Positions 20,001 to 28,663 of a DNA stretch of 64,000 bases are shown here, one piece after another (the stretch's first letter is position 1; every line of letters starts with the position of its first letter). The translations under genes were made by a program, and so were the position numbers. The notes under the pieces were generated by a model, which worked only from the letters and a program-made list of their open reading frames with translations, searched no databases and was not told the origin of the DNA. Source of the DNA: Stenotrophomonas maltophilia (lineage in GTDB: Bacteria; Pseudomonadota; Gammaproteobacteria; Xanthomonadales; Xanthomonadaceae); NCBI GenBank assembly GCA_009912235.1, contig WNDS01000004.1, positions 310,001 through 374,000 of the forward strand. Direction: 5' to 3'.

Positions 20001-20969
20001 GGCCTTGGGCTTGCCGCCACGGCCGGTGGCGCCTTCGTCGCGGATTTCACCGCCGGCACCGGTGGACGCGCCCGGGAACGGGGCGATGGCGGTGGGGTGG
20101 TTGTGGGTTTCCACCTTGATCTGGAACGCACTGGCCACCCGCGGTTCGGCGCGGTACTCACCGGTGGCCGGGTCGGGGCGGTAGCGCGCGGCCATGTGGC
20201 CTTCGATCACCGCGGCATTGTCGCTGTACGCGCTGAGCGTGTGCTGCGGGGTCTGCTGGTGGGTGTTCTTGATCATCCGGAACAGCGAACGGTCCTGTTC
20301 CTGGCCGTCGATGGTCCAGTTGGCGTTGAAGATCTTGTGGCGGCAGTGCTCGGAATTGGCCTGCGCGAACATCATCAGTTCGACGTCGGACGGCGAGCGG
20401 CCCAGCGCGGTGAAGCGTTCGCGCAGGTAGTCGATCTCGTCCTGGGCCATGGCCAGGCCGAGGCGCTGGTTGGCGGCTTTCAGCTGGTCCACCGGCACGC
20501 GTTCCAGTTCACCGCGGGCGGGGGTGGAGAACAGGGCCCGGCCCTGCGCGACGCTGTCCAGGATGGACTGGGTCATCGGGTCGTGCAGCGCCTTGGCCAG
20601 GGCCAGCTGGGCGGCGGCATCGGCCAGCCATCCCTGCACGTCGATGCGCAGGCCACGTTCGACCCGGGCGACCGGCTGGCCGGCACCGCGGACCAGTTCG
20701 GTGGCCTTGCTGGACCAGGGCGAGAGGGTACCCAGGCGCGGCACCACGAACCGGCTGGTGGCGCCGTCGGCGGCGGCCTCGGCCTGCGGCCGGGCTTCCA
20801 GGATGCGGCACAGGGTGTCGGTGTCGGGGCTGGCCGAGCCATCGAGCTGCACGAAGTAGACGTGCCAGGCGCCGCTGATGCGCAGGGAGGGAGCGATGGA
20901 CTGCAGGCGGGATTCAAGGCGTTCGCGGCGGAACGGCGACAGGGCGGACGCGCCCTCGAGGACCATCAT
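17085..20969 (-). CDS. purL: Phosphoribosylformylglycinamidine synthase (FGAM synthase)
   Basis: The fourth step of de novo purine synthesis: FGAR plus glutamine plus ATP gives FGAM. 1,294 residues, the usual size of the large proteobacterial PurL. Visible in order: a PurS-like N-terminal domain, a linker, two AIR-synthase-type domains ([20 protein letters not shown], and a second with GKDSLSMQ) and a class I glutamine amidotransferase domain with the nucleophile motif GVCNGCQ and late [12 protein letters not shown]. The start is ATG 20967-20969 ([13 protein letters not shown]); an in-frame ATG 12 codons upstream is possible but adds sequence unlike the family, and no clear RBS favours either. 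The frame is clean over 3.9 kb, a useful contrast to the broken genes nearby. Confidence 0.96.
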   Translation of the reverse strand: MMVLEGASALSPFRRERLESRLQSIAPSLRISGAWHVYFVQLDGSASPDTDTLCRILEARPQAEAAADGATSRFVVPRLGTLSPWSSKATELVRGAGQPVARVERGLRIDVQGWLADAAAQLALAKALHDPMTQSILDSVAQGRALFSTPARGELERVPVDQLKAANQRLGLAMAQDEIDYLRERFTALGRSPSDVELMMFAQANSEHCRHKIFNANWTIDGQEQDRSLFRMIKNTHQQTPQHTLSAYSDNAAVIEGHMAARYRPDPATGEYRAEPRVASAFQIKVETHNHPTAIAPFPGASTGAGGEIRDEGATGRGGKPKAGLAGFSVSHLRIPELPQPWEAPRALNPRMAPALEIMTDGPLGGAAFNNEFGRPNLLGYFRSFELPEGADLVRAYDKPIMLAGGLGAIDRIQVDKIPLQAGDAVIVLGGPAMLIGLGGGVASSVASGESAEDLDFASVQRDNPEMERRCQEVIDRCVAMGNNNPIKFFHDVGAGGLSNAIPELLHDSNVGGIIDLGKVPTDDPSLSPMQLWCNESQERYVLGVAQERLAEFAALCARERCPFAAVGVATAEQHLVVAYGAAPGHTPTDAPIDLPMDVLFGKPPKMHRDTAHPPAPRWPALKTAGLDLQQAGLRVLAHPTVASKNFLVTIGDRSVGGLTAREQMVGPWQLPVSDVAIALADFDGVAGEAMSIGERTPLALLDAAASARMAVGEAITNLCAAPVDALDEVKLSANWMAAAGHPGEDALLYDVVKAVGMELCPQLDISIPVGKDSLSMQAQWHDQGEAHKSVSPVSLVISAFAPVADVRQQLTALLDREVDSELWLIGLGAGKQRLGGSILAQVHADHGDLPAFAGAAPDLDDPQRLRGFFELIRDARQAGLLRAYHDRSDGGAVAALCEMAFTSRLGLDITLDAWGDDPFRSLFNEELGAVVQIAREDRASFADLVERHALTECAQRIAKPTTAPVVRVSLGGENLAEWRWEALFDAWWSVTHAMQKRRDNPDNADAEREIARAFTAPGLKTKLSFDLNEDVAAPFINTGARPRVAILREQGVNGQIEMANAFERAGFRAFDVHMSDLVEGRVALQDFTGLVACGGFSYGDVLGAGRGWATSVLERSALRDAFAAFFGREDSFALGVCNGCQMMSQLKDIIPGAEHWPQFRRNASEQFEARTALLEVVESPSILLRGMAGSRLPVAVAHGEGRAVFGSAVDQAAARVSLRYIDGDGNVASQYPLNPNGSPDGITGLTTTDGRVTIMMPHPERTPRALNMSWAPADWQGDSPWMRMFRNARVWCG

Positions 20970-21115
20970 GTCCGGGGAACCGTAGTTGGGAAACGGGCCC
21001 GCCATTGTACCGGAAGCGGGGGGCGGGCTTTGGCCGGGCGGCTCCCGGCACCCGCAGAGGCGCCCAAGCCGCGGCAACAGCCGGAGCAACGGCAACAGCG
21101 GGTTTCCTCCGGGGT

Positions 21116-21217
21116 GGCGGGGTGGGTCCGGCTGCGGGGGACACCGTAAACCCGTCCCTGGGGGCTTGTCCGCGGCATCCATGCCGCGGACACCCCCGCA
21201 ACCGGACCCACCCCGCC
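21116..21217. repeat. Long inverted repeat, copy 1
   Basis: 25-base arms at 21116-21140 and 21193-21217 pair with one G.U-type mismatch. The centre has an 11-bp perfect hairpin (21168-21178 with 21181-21191). It is flanked by TTCGACAGTTT (21218-21228), which also flanks the copies at 36760-36934 and 37089-37190. Function unknown. Confidence 0.8.
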
Positions 21218-21264
21218 TTCGACAGTTTCCCGGTAGCCCAGAACCCACGCCATGCAGCCCTCGG

Positions 21265-21287
21265 GTAGTGCTGGCCGTTGGCCGGCA
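21265..21287. repeat. SMAG/REP-like palindrome
   Basis: GTAG followed by an 8-bp stem (21269-21276 with 21280-21287; one G.T pair) and a 3-base loop, the form of Stenotrophomonas SMAG elements. Confidence 0.7.
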
Positions 21288-21648
21288 ACCAGGTGAATGT
21301 CTGCAATCAAAGGATCAGGAGCGAAGCGACCGGCGTTTGCTTGGCGCTGCTCTTTTCTTTTGCCTTATATGGCCGGCACGCGCAGGAACCCGTCGAGGGT
21401 CGGGCGGGTTGGCGTCCCCAGCCCAGCCCACCGGCAGACCCCGGATGCCCGAACCATGCGCTTGCTCACGGAATGCGCACACATTTGATGACAACGTTGT
21501 CCGCACCTGGCCGGCTGGACTCTCTCCCCGGCCGGCCGGGTACCTCCGTCCGCCCCCCCGCCGTCGCCTTCCCGGGCGATGTCCGGACCTGCGTCACGCG
21601 AGGCGCCATCGGGGCCCGCGCGCCAACCTGATCGATCGGAGACACACC

Positions 21649-23754
21649 ATGTACGACCCGATTGCACGCAGTGCCAAACGCCGCCCTACCCGTTCCTGTC
21701 GTCCGCGCCATCTGGCCTGGCTGCTTGCCCTGGCCGCCGGTGCCGCCCTGCCCGGCCTGGCCCAGGCCGCCAACTGCAGCGGCGTGGCCCAGTGGGACCA
21801 GGCCAAGATCTACCGCAGTGGCGACACCCTGCAGAAGGGCGGGGTGCTGTACCGGGCCAACCAGGACATCTGGAACGCGCCGCCGAACCACCCGGCCGGG
21901 GCCCCGTACTACACCAATCTCGGCGCCTGCGATGGCAGTGGGGTCAACCAGCCGCCGGTGGTCAGCCTGACCTCCCCGGCCAACGGCGCCAGCTTCAGCG
22001 CCGGCAGCACGATCACCGTCAGCGCCAACGCCAGTGACCCGGACGGCAGCGTCAGCAAGGTCGAATTCTTCCGCGACGGGGCCTCCTTCGCCGTGGCCAC
22101 CAATGCGCCCTACAGCGCCAGCTGGGCCAACGCCAGCGCCGGCAGCCATACCCTGCGCGCGGTGGCCACCGACAACAACAACGCCACCAGCAGCACCCCC
22201 ACCATCACCATCACCATCACGGTAAACGCGGCCAGCGGCGATACCACCCCGCCCAGCGTGCCGGGCGGCCTGGCCGTGGGCACCCGCACCGCCACCAGCA
22301 TCGCGCTCAGCTGGAGCCCGTCCACCGACAACACCGGTGGCAGCGGCGTGGCCGGCTATGACGTGTACCGCAACGGCAGCCTGGTCGGTTCCCCGTCCAG
22401 CGCCAGCTACGTCGATGGCGGGCTGACCCCATCCACCACCTACAACTACCGCGTGCGCGCACGTGACAACGCCGGCAATGCGTCGGCACAGGGCACCGCG
22501 ATCTCGGCCAGCACCGTGGCCGACAGCGGCGGCGGCACCGGCAAGCGGGTCATCGGCTATTTCACCAAGTGGGGCATCTACGGCCGCAACTACCGGGTGC
22601 GCGACATCGACACCAGCGGCGCGGCGGCACGGCTGACCCACGTCAACTACGCCTTCGGCAACGTGCGCAACAACCGCTGCGAAGTGGGTGTCACCCAGCC
22701 GTCGGACGCCAACACCGGTGCCGGTGGTGATGCGTTCGCCGACTACAGCAAGGCCTTCGCCGCCGGCGAGAGCGTCAGCGGCAGCGCCGACACCTGGGAC
22801 CAGCCGCTGCGCGGCAACTGGAACCAGCTCAAGCAGCTCAAGGCCAAGCACCCGAACGTGAAGGTGCTGATCTCGCTGGGCGGCTGGACCTGGTCGCGTG
22901 GTTTCTCCAGCGCAGCGCGCCCGGAAAACCGCCAGGCCTTCGTGGCCTCGTGCGTGGACGCCTACATCAAGGGCAACCTGCCGGTGACCGACGGCGCCGG
23001 TGGCCCCGGTGCGGCGCTGAGCGTGTTCGACGGCATCGACATCGACTGGGAATACCCGGTGGCCTGTGGCATCGCCTGCGGCAGCGCCGAGGACAATGCC
23101 AACTTCACCGCGCTGCTGGCCGAGTTCCGCCGCCAGCTCAACGCGGTGCGCCCGGGCCTGCTGCTGACCGTGGCCGTGGGTGCGGGCATCGACAAGGTGC
23201 GCGTGACCGACCCGGCCTCGTACCACCAGTACCTGGACTACATCAACGTGATGACCTACGACTTCCACGGTGCGTGGGATGCGCGGACCAACCATCACTC
23301 GGCGCTGTTCAATTCGCAGAACGATCCGTCCACCGGTGACCAGAAGCAGTACAACAGCAACGACGCCATCGAGGCCTTCATCAGCCGTGGCGTGCCGGCA
23401 TCCAAGCTCAACCTGGGCATCGGCTACTACGGGCGTGGCTGGAGCAACGTGGCCAGCGGCAACAACGGCCTGTACCAGACCGCCGGCGGCGCGGCCGCGG
23501 GAACCTATGAAGCCGGCATCGAAGACTGGAAGGTGCTGAAGAACCTCAACTGGCCAATCTACACCGACAACACCGCCGGTGCCACCTGGATCTACAACGG
23601 CAGCACGTTGTGGAGCTTCGATACCCCGGCCAACATCACCCGCAAGATGGGCTATGTGAAGGCACAGGGCCTGGGCGGTGCGTTCGTCTGGGAATTCAGC
23701 GGCGACGATGCGCAGGCCACGCTGACCAAGGCGGTCAGTGACGGGCTGAAGTAA
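21649..23754 (+). CDS. chiA: Secreted modular chitinase (GH18) with CBM5/12, Ig-like and FnIII domains
   Basis: 701 residues. A signal peptide ends near LAQA|AN (40/41). A CBM5/12 chitin-binding module follows (about 44-91; WDQAKIYRSGDTLQKGGVLYRANQDIW), then a bacterial Ig-like domain (about 102-197), a fibronectin type III domain (about 203-290; GGLAVGTRTATSIALSWSPS) and a GH18 catalytic barrel (about 302-701). The catalytic DGIDIDWE motif gives Glu468 as proton donor; SLGGW, MTYDFHGAWD and the late WEFSGD are also typical. It hydrolyses chitin outside the cell. Start ATG 21649 is preceded by GGAGA; the ORF upstream of it is non-coding. Such chitinases are usual T2SS cargo, so export may be affected by the xps lesions. 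A terminator follows directly. Confidence 0.94.
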   Translation: MYDPIARSAKRRPTRSCRPRHLAWLLALAAGAALPGLAQAANCSGVAQWDQAKIYRSGDTLQKGGVLYRANQDIWNAPPNHPAGAPYYTNLGACDGSGVNQPPVVSLTSPANGASFSAGSTITVSANASDPDGSVSKVEFFRDGASFAVATNAPYSASWANASAGSHTLRAVATDNNNATSSTPTITITITVNAASGDTTPPSVPGGLAVGTRTATSIALSWSPSTDNTGGSGVAGYDVYRNGSLVGSPSSASYVDGGLTPSTTYNYRVRARDNAGNASAQGTAISASTVADSGGGTGKRVIGYFTKWGIYGRNYRVRDIDTSGAAARLTHVNYAFGNVRNNRCEVGVTQPSDANTGAGGDAFADYSKAFAAGESVSGSADTWDQPLRGNWNQLKQLKAKHPNVKVLISLGGWTWSRGFSSAARPENRQAFVASCVDAYIKGNLPVTDGAGGPGAALSVFDGIDIDWEYPVACGIACGSAEDNANFTALLAEFRRQLNAVRPGLLLTVAVGAGIDKVRVTDPASYHQYLDYINVMTYDFHGAWDARTNHHSALFNSQNDPSTGDQKQYNSNDAIEAFISRGVPASKLNLGIGYYGRGWSNVASGNNGLYQTAGGAAAGTYEAGIEDWKVLKNLNWPIYTDNTAGATWIYNGSTLWSFDTPANITRKMGYVKAQGLGGAFVWEFSGDDAQATLTKAVSDGLK

Positions 23755-23760
23755 GGAAAA

Positions 23761-23790
23761 AGCCGGGGACACATCGCGTCCCCGGCTTTC
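23761..23790 (+). terminator. Terminator after the chitinase
   Basis: A perfect 10-bp stem (AGCCGGGGAC 23761-23770 and GTCCCCGGCT 23778-23787) with a 7-base loop and a short T-run, 6 bases after the stop. Confidence 0.85.
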
Positions 23791-23808
23791 CGCATGGATT
23801 CACCCTCG

Positions 23809-23867
23809 GCCGGGCATGGCCCGGCGCTACCCAGGCAATCCCACGGTAGCGCCGGGCCATGCCCGGC
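23809..23867. repeat. Inverted pair of SMAG elements
   Basis: Two copies of the 22-base element GTAGCGCCGGGCCATGCCCGGC in opposite orientation (23809-23830 minus, 23846-23867 plus), spaced by 15 bases, between the convergent chitinase and dsbC genes. Paired SMAGs can form a long hairpin in the mRNA. Confidence 0.88.
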
Positions 23868-23876
23868 GTTTCAGCT

Positions 23877-24665
23877 TCAGCGCGTGGCGCCGCGCTTTTC
23901 CAGCCCCGCACGCAGCTGCGCCGGCGGCAGGTAGCCGCCCAGCTGGGTGCCATCGGCGGCGAAGATGGCCGGGGTACCGTTCACCCCCAGCTGCTGGCCC
24001 AGCTTGTACTGCATGGCCGCCGGGTTGGTGCAGTTCTTCGACAGCACCGAGCCGCCCTGCTTGGCCGCGGTCAGCGCCTGGCGGCGATCACTGGCGCACC
24101 AGACCGAGATCATGTCGGTGTAGTCCTTGCTGCCCAGCCCCATGCGCGGGAACGCCAGGTATTCCACGGTGATGCCGTTGCGGTTCAGCTCGGGAATGTC
24201 CTGGTGCAGCTTGCGGCAGTAGCCGCATTCGATATCGGTGAACACGCTGATGGTGTACTTCGCGTTCGGCGCGGCGAACACGATGCGGTCGCCATGGTTG
24301 GCCTTGGCCAGCAGGCCGCGCCGGTAGCCCAGCAGGCCCTGGCTGTTGACCAGGCCCTTGGCGCGGATGTCATACGGCTGCGACTGCATCAGGTAGTTGC
24401 CGTCGTCGGACACGTACAGCACCTGCCCGGACACCACCACTTCGCGGAAACCGGCGAACGGCGCCGCACCGATGTAGTCCGGCTCGAAATTCGGGGCGAG
24501 CTGCTTGAGTGCGGGACGCACCGCCTGTTCCGCAGCGGGGTTGCTGGCAGCCGGCGTCGCGGCCGGCCTGGCGGCGGCGCCCTGTGCGGCGGCAGGCGGG
24601 GCCGGCTGCGCGCAGGCCGTGAGGCTGGACGCACCGAGGACTACGGCAATGACGAAACGGAGCAT
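23877..24665 (-). CDS. dsbC: Thiol:disulfide interchange protein DsbC
   Basis: A periplasmic disulfide isomerase, 262 residues. The catalytic thioredoxin motif is CGYC (Cys147-Cys150) with the cis-proline loop GTPA near the C-terminus and the conserved FTDIECGYCRKLH. The N-terminal dimerisation domain precedes it (about 50-120). The start MLRFVIAV is ATG 24663-24665. Its signal ends LTAC at Cys18, a lipobox, so this DsbC may be a lipoprotein rather than soluble, followed by a low-complexity Ala/Pro linker to about residue 48. A longer frame upstream lacks signal-peptide character. It lies downstream of xerD in the same orientation. Confidence 0.92.
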   Translation of the reverse strand: MLRFVIAVVLGASSLTACAQPAPPAAAQGAAARPAATPAASNPAAEQAVRPALKQLAPNFEPDYIGAAPFAGFREVVVSGQVLYVSDDGNYLMQSQPYDIRAKGLVNSQGLLGYRRGLLAKANHGDRIVFAAPNAKYTISVFTDIECGYCRKLHQDIPELNRNGITVEYLAFPRMGLGSKDYTDMISVWCASDRRQALTAAKQGGSVLSKNCTNPAAMQYKLGQQLGVNGTPAIFAADGTQLGGYLPPAQLRAGLEKRGATR

Positions 24666-24752
24666 GGAACAGCCTGCACTGAAGTGAGCCCTGGATCCTG
24701 CCACAGGCGCCCGCAGCGGGCCGTGCGCGCCGGCACAGCGCGCGTGGCAGGT

Positions 24753-25730
24753 TCAGCCGCGCGGGTGGTGGCGGGCGTGCAGCTTCTGCAGGTGTTCACG
24801 CGCCACCAGGGTGTAGATCTGGGTGGTGGACAGCGAACTGTGGCCCAGCAGCATCTGCAGCGCGCGCAAGTCGGCGCCACGATTCAGCAGGTGGGTGGCG
24901 AAGCTGTGGCGCAGCCCGTGTGGGCTGATCCGTGCCGGGTCGATGCCGGCCACCGCGGCGTAGCGCTTCACCAGGTGCCAGAACGCCTGGCGGCTGAGGC
25001 CGTGCAGGCCGGGTTCGACGAACAGCGGGGCCTGGCCGTCGGCCAGCGGCTGCACCTGGCCCTTGCCGACCAGCAGCGGGCGCGACTGCTTCAGGTAGCG
25101 CTCCAGCCAATGCTGGGATTCCTCGCCCAGCGGCACCAGCCGCTCCTTGCTGCCCTTGCCGGTGACCCGCAGCACGCCCTGGCGCAGGTTCACCGCCGTG
25201 GCCGGCAGCAGCACCAGCTCGCTCACGCGCAGGCCGGCGGCATACATCAGTTCCAGCATGGCGCGGTCGCGCAGGCCCAGCGGGCTGTCGACCGTCGGCG
25301 CGGCCAGCAGCGCCTCGATCTGGCTTTCGGCCAGCGCCTTGGGCAGCAGCCGTGGCAGCTTGGGTGGGTCCAGCAGCGCACTGGGGTCTTCGGCGCGCTC
25401 GCCACGGCGCACGGCATCGGCGAAGAACGCGCGCAATGCCGACAGCAGGCGCGCGTTGCTGCGCGGCGACCAGCCGTGGCGGGTGCGCCAGGCCAGGTAC
25501 TCGAACAGGCCCGGGCGCTCGATGCCGGCCAGGCCGCCGTCGCGGCCATCGCGCCAGCGCGCCAGGCCTTCCAGATCGCGGCGGTAGCTGTCCAGCGTGA
25601 CCCGCGCCAGCCCGTGCTCGGCCCAGATGGCATCGAGGAAACGCTGGATGCGGACACTGTCCTCGGCACGGACGTCGGGCAGTTGGGTGACCAGCTGGCG
25701 ACGCTGCGCCAAGGTGGAGATGACAGCCAT
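24753..25730 (-). CDS. xerD: Site-specific tyrosine recombinase XerD
   Basis: Resolves chromosome dimers at dif together with XerC. 325 residues: an N-terminal SAM-like core-binding domain (about 25-115) and a catalytic domain with all six residues visible: Arg168 (GLRVSEL), Lys192 ([12 protein letters not shown]), His271 and Arg274 ([10 protein letters not shown]), His297 (LGHSS) and Tyr306 (TQIYT). Start ATG 25728-25730; the ORF upstream of it is not conserved-looking. Gene order xerD-dsbC is common in gammaproteobacteria. It is divergent from the broken RDD gene. Confidence 0.95.
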   Translation of the reverse strand: MAVISTLAQRRQLVTQLPDVRAEDSVRIQRFLDAIWAEHGLARVTLDSYRRDLEGLARWRDGRDGGLAGIERPGLFEYLAWRTRHGWSPRSNARLLSALRAFFADAVRRGERAEDPSALLDPPKLPRLLPKALAESQIEALLAAPTVDSPLGLRDRAMLELMYAAGLRVSELVLLPATAVNLRQGVLRVTGKGSKERLVPLGEESQHWLERYLKQSRPLLVGKGQVQPLADGQAPLFVEPGLHGLSRQAFWHLVKRYAAVAGIDPARISPHGLRHSFATHLLNRGADLRALQMLLGHSSLSTTQIYTLVAREHLQKLHARHHPRG

Positions 25731-25786
25731 GCCGGCAGGATACGGTGCACGCGCCATGGGCGGCCAGCATTGCGTATGCTCGGCGC

Positions 25787-26258
25787 ATGTCTTTGCCCGC
25801 CACCGATGCGGCTGCGGCCGCCGCTGTCCCGCCCCGCCCGCGCAGCCTGCTGCCGTGGCGCCTGCTGGCACTGTTCTACGACGCCTGGCCGGCGCTGGCC
25901 CTGTGGATGCTGGCCGGCACGCTGTTCACCGTGGCCTTCACCGTCAGCGGTCATGCCACGCGCGAGAACATCGCCCCGTTCAGTGCCTGGCAGTGGGCGC
26001 TGTGGGCGTGCAACTGGGGCTGGCCGGCCTGTACGCCACGCTGAGCTGGCAACGCGGCGGGCAGACGATGGGCATGCGCCCGTGGCGGCTGCGGCTGCAA
26101 TCGAGCGACGGGGCGCCGCTGCGCGCCGGCCAGCTGTGGCGGCGCTACGCGGTGGGCACGCTGTCCCTGCTGGCCGGGGGCTGGGGTTCTGGTGGGCGCT
26201 GTGGGACCACCAGCCGCGTGCGGTGAGGGGCATCCACGCGCGGCGTGGCGCTCCCTGA
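25787..26258 (+). pseudogene. RDD-family membrane protein, two frameshifts and lost C-terminus
   Basis: The start [14 protein letters not shown] leads into [24 protein letters not shown], the typical first RDD helix with an Arg and Asp. The frame breaks at a G4 run (26016-26019) and resumes one frame over as LAGLYATLSWQRGGQTMGMRPWRLRLQ (the RDD core). It breaks again at a G5 run (26176-26180), resuming as GFWWALWD. Both are one base short. The usual closing DR.SGT motif is missing: the sequence runs into a tandem repeat block at about 26231. Function of the family is unclear (small membrane proteins, some linked to ion transport). Likely non-functional. Confidence 0.75.
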
Positions 26259-26319
26259 AAGCCATCCACGCATGGCGTGGCGTTCCCGGAAAAGCCATCC
26301 ACGCATGGCGTGGATCTTC
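26231..26319. repeat. Three tandem stem-loop repeats (about 32-33 bp period)
   Basis: Units start at 26231, 26263 and 26296. Each begins CATCCACGC(A/G)(T/C)GGCGTGG, an ATCCACGC/GCGTGGAT-type palindrome, followed by an AT-containing spacer. They fill the gap between the truncated RDD gene and lptG and may have replaced the RDD 3' end. A GC hairpin (26342-26360) directly abuts the lptG stop. Confidence 0.75.
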
Positions 26320-26361
26320 AGAAGCCCCCCACGCCACACATGGCGGGGGTCGCCCCCGCCG

Positions 26362-27474
26362 TCAGCCGGATTTGCGCCGGAACAGCAGGCCCGACACGCC
26401 CATCATCACGATCGGTGGCAGTGCATAGGCAATGCGGTAATCGAACTTCAGCGCGCCGGCCATGCGGCCGAAGAACAGCTGCAGCAGCCAGAACCCGAGC
26501 GCGAACAGGATGCCCAGGAACAGGCGCTTGCCCATGCCGCCGCTGCGCAGCGAACCGAACGCGAACGGTACGGCGGCCAGGCACAGCGCCAGCACGTTCA
26601 CCGGGTAGAACCAGCGGCTCCAGTAGATGTCCTGGTAGTCGCGCGAATCCAGCCCGTTGCGTTTGCGGTATTCAATGCTGGTGCTCAGTTCGGACAGCGT
26701 CAGGTTGCGCGGCTTGGACAGGCCGGTGGCCAGTGCGCCGGCGTCCAGGCGGGAATTCCACGGCTCGCTGGCCACCTCGCGGCGGGTGGCTGAGCGTTCG
26801 CCGAAGGTGTCTTCGCGCACTCCGGTCAGGGTCCAGCCACCGCTGTCGTGCTGGGCGGAATCGGCATGGGTGATGGAGGTGATGCGCCCGTCGGCAGCCA
26901 CCCGGTACAGGCGCACCCCGTGCAGCACCAGCCGCGTGCCCTTGTCGCCGGCCAGCTGCTCTTCGCCGCCCTGGGCGTTGAGGAAGGTGTCACCCTCGCG
27001 CGCCCACAGCCCGGAATAACGGGCCACGGCCATGCTCGAACCGGACTTGGCGGTGATCTTGATGTTGTCGGCGCGGTCCTGCGCCCACGGGCCCAGGGTC
27101 TCGGCATTGACCACCATCAGCGCGGTCAGCAGCGACAGCGCCACCGCCACCGAAACGCTCAGGCGCTTGCGCGACAGGCCCAGTGCACGCAACGCGGTCA
27201 GCTCGGAGGTGGCCGCCAGCTGGCCCAGGCCCATCAGCGCGCCGATCACCGCTGCGGTAGGGAAAAAGGTGTAGGCACGGCGCGGCACGGTATACAGCAC
27301 CCAGGCCGCGGCATGGCCGAGCGTATAGCTGCCCTTGCCGACGTCCTTGAACTCGCCGGAGAAGGCCATCACCACATCCAGCCCGACCAGCACCGCCCAG
27401 GTGAGCAGCACGGTGCCGAACACGGCCCGGCCCAGGTAGAAATCAAAGTGCATCGGGCGCAGGGTCAGGCTCAT
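26362..27474 (-). CDS. lptG: LPS export permease LptG
   Basis: 370 residues of the YjgP/YjgQ family: an N-terminal membrane block (about 13-130), a periplasmic jellyroll (about 135-270) and a C-terminal membrane block (about 280-365). With LptF and LptB it extracts LPS from the inner membrane and passes it to LptC/A. Its ATG overlaps the lptF stop (ATGA), so the two are translationally coupled. Frame intact, as expected for an essential gene. Confidence 0.94.
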   Translation of the reverse strand: MSLTLRPMHFDFYLGRAVFGTVLLTWAVLVGLDVVMAFSGEFKDVGKGSYTLGHAAAWVLYTVPRRAYTFFPTAAVIGALMGLGQLAATSELTALRALGLSRKRLSVSVAVALSLLTALMVVNAETLGPWAQDRADNIKITAKSGSSMAVARYSGLWAREGDTFLNAQGGEEQLAGDKGTRLVLHGVRLYRVAADGRITSITHADSAQHDSGGWTLTGVREDTFGERSATRREVASEPWNSRLDAGALATGLSKPRNLTLSELSTSIEYRKRNGLDSRDYQDIYWSRWFYPVNVLALCLAAVPFAFGSLRSGGMGKRLFLGILFALGFWLLQLFFGRMAGALKFDYRIAYALPPIVMMGVSGLLFRRKSG

Positions 27475-28559
27475 GCGCGCGCTCCCTTCGGCTTGCCCAG
27501 GTGCCCGTCACGGGCGTACATCCAGATCGCCAGGCCCAGCAGCGGCAGGCACAGCCACCACAGGCCCAGCGCGGCCGGGGTCTTGCCGTCGGCAATCCAG
27601 CCGGTACCGATGAACATCAGGTTCATGCCCACCATGTAAGCCAGGAAGGCCAGCATCATGCGGCCGTAGCGCTGCTGGCGCGGCGAACTGCGCGCCAGCG
27701 GCACGGTCAGCAGGGCGAAGGCCAGCGCGATCAGCGGCGGGGCGATGCGCGCGTGCAGCTGCGCCTGCGCCTTGGGCCGCGGGTCGCCGATCAGGGTGGT
27801 GGTGGTTATCAGTTCCGGGTCGTCGTCCTGGCGGGTCTGCGCGCCGTCCGGCATGGCCACGTCGTTGCGGGCGAAGGTGGCCAGGCGGTAGTCCAGGCCG
27901 GCCGCGGCCGAGCCTTCCACCTGGTGGCCATCGTTCAGCTGCAGGTAACGCTGGCGGGCGCCTTCGAAGTACATGTGGCCGCCGGCGGCCGACACCACCT
28001 GCAGGCGGTCATCGCCAGGCTTCTGGCGCTGCAGGAACACCCGGCCCAGCTGGGTGCCGTCCGGTGAGATGGAGGAGACATAGACCACCCCGCCGTTAGG
28101 CAGGGTGGTGAAGCGCCCCGCCTCCAGGCCGGCCAGCAGCACGCTGCGGTTGGCCTCGTCGATCATGCGGTCGCTGGCGCGGTCGGCCCAGGGGCCCAGC
28201 CACAGCGAGCAGGCGCCGATCAGCACCACCACCGGCACCACCAGCATCAGCAGCGGGCGCAGCAGGCGCCTGGGGCCGACGCCGATGGCGGTGATGACTG
28301 CCATTTCCGAGTCCCGGTACAGCCGGGCCACGGCCAACAGCAGGCCCAGCATCAGCGCCAGGGGCAGGATCAGCGGCATGTAGACGATGAACTGCAGGGC
28401 CAGCTGCGAGAACAGCAGCTTGGCCGGCAGTCGCCCGTCAGCGATGTTGCCGAGGATATCCACCAGGACGCCGCCCACGCTGACCACCAGCAGGACGATC
28501 AGGGTGGCCAGGAAACTCTGGACGAAATCGCCCAGCAGGTAGCGGTCGAGCTTCAACAT
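27471..28559 (-). CDS. lptF: LPS export permease LptF
   Basis: 362 residues, the partner of LptG: membrane helices at about 12-130, a periplasmic domain at about 135-265 and helices at about 275-355. The start MLKLDRYLLGDFVQSF (ATG 28557-28559) is chosen because the family begins right at this amphipathic helix; upstream codons do not look coding. It is transcribed divergently from pepA across a 104-base gap that must hold promoters for both. The lptF-pepA divergence is a classic gammaproteobacterial arrangement. Confidence 0.94.
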   Translation of the reverse strand: MLKLDRYLLGDFVQSFLATLIVLLVVSVGGVLVDILGNIADGRLPAKLLFSQLALQFIVYMPLILPLALMLGLLLAVARLYRDSEMAVITAIGVGPRRLLRPLLMLVVPVVVLIGACSLWLGPWADRASDRMIDEANRSVLLAGLEAGRFTTLPNGGVVYVSSISPDGTQLGRVFLQRQKPGDDRLQVVSAAGGHMYFEGARQRYLQLNDGHQVEGSAAAGLDYRLATFARNDVAMPDGAQTRQDDDPELITTTTLIGDPRPKAQAQLHARIAPPLIALAFALLTVPLARSSPRQQRYGRMMLAFLAYMVGMNLMFIGTGWIADGKTPAALGLWWLCLPLLGLAIWMYARDGHLGKPKGARA

Positions 28560-28663
28560 GGGGCGGTGGTTTAAACTCTTAGGTTCGTTCGCGGCGCCGC
28601 CCAGTCTACCTGTTGGGCGTAAACGGTCCGCGATTGTACGGATTTGCCAACGGAATCTGCTCA

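Larger units (their letters stand above)
20970..21648. other. Repeat-rich intergenic region between purL and the chitinase
   Basis: No gene supported. It holds one copy of a long inverted repeat (21116-21217) and a GTAG-tipped SMAG-like palindrome (21265-21287). A more AT-rich stretch at about 21290-21370 and 21480-21500 probably carries promoters for the chitinase. Short ORFs here have no protein-like features. A TACAAT at 21006-21011 (minus strand) is a possible purL -10 element but no good -35 precedes it. Confidence 0.55.

Noticed and set aside
17502..21149. Plus-strand frame of 1,215 codons opposite purL
   Set aside because: Shadow of purL, which has full catalytic motifs on the minus strand.
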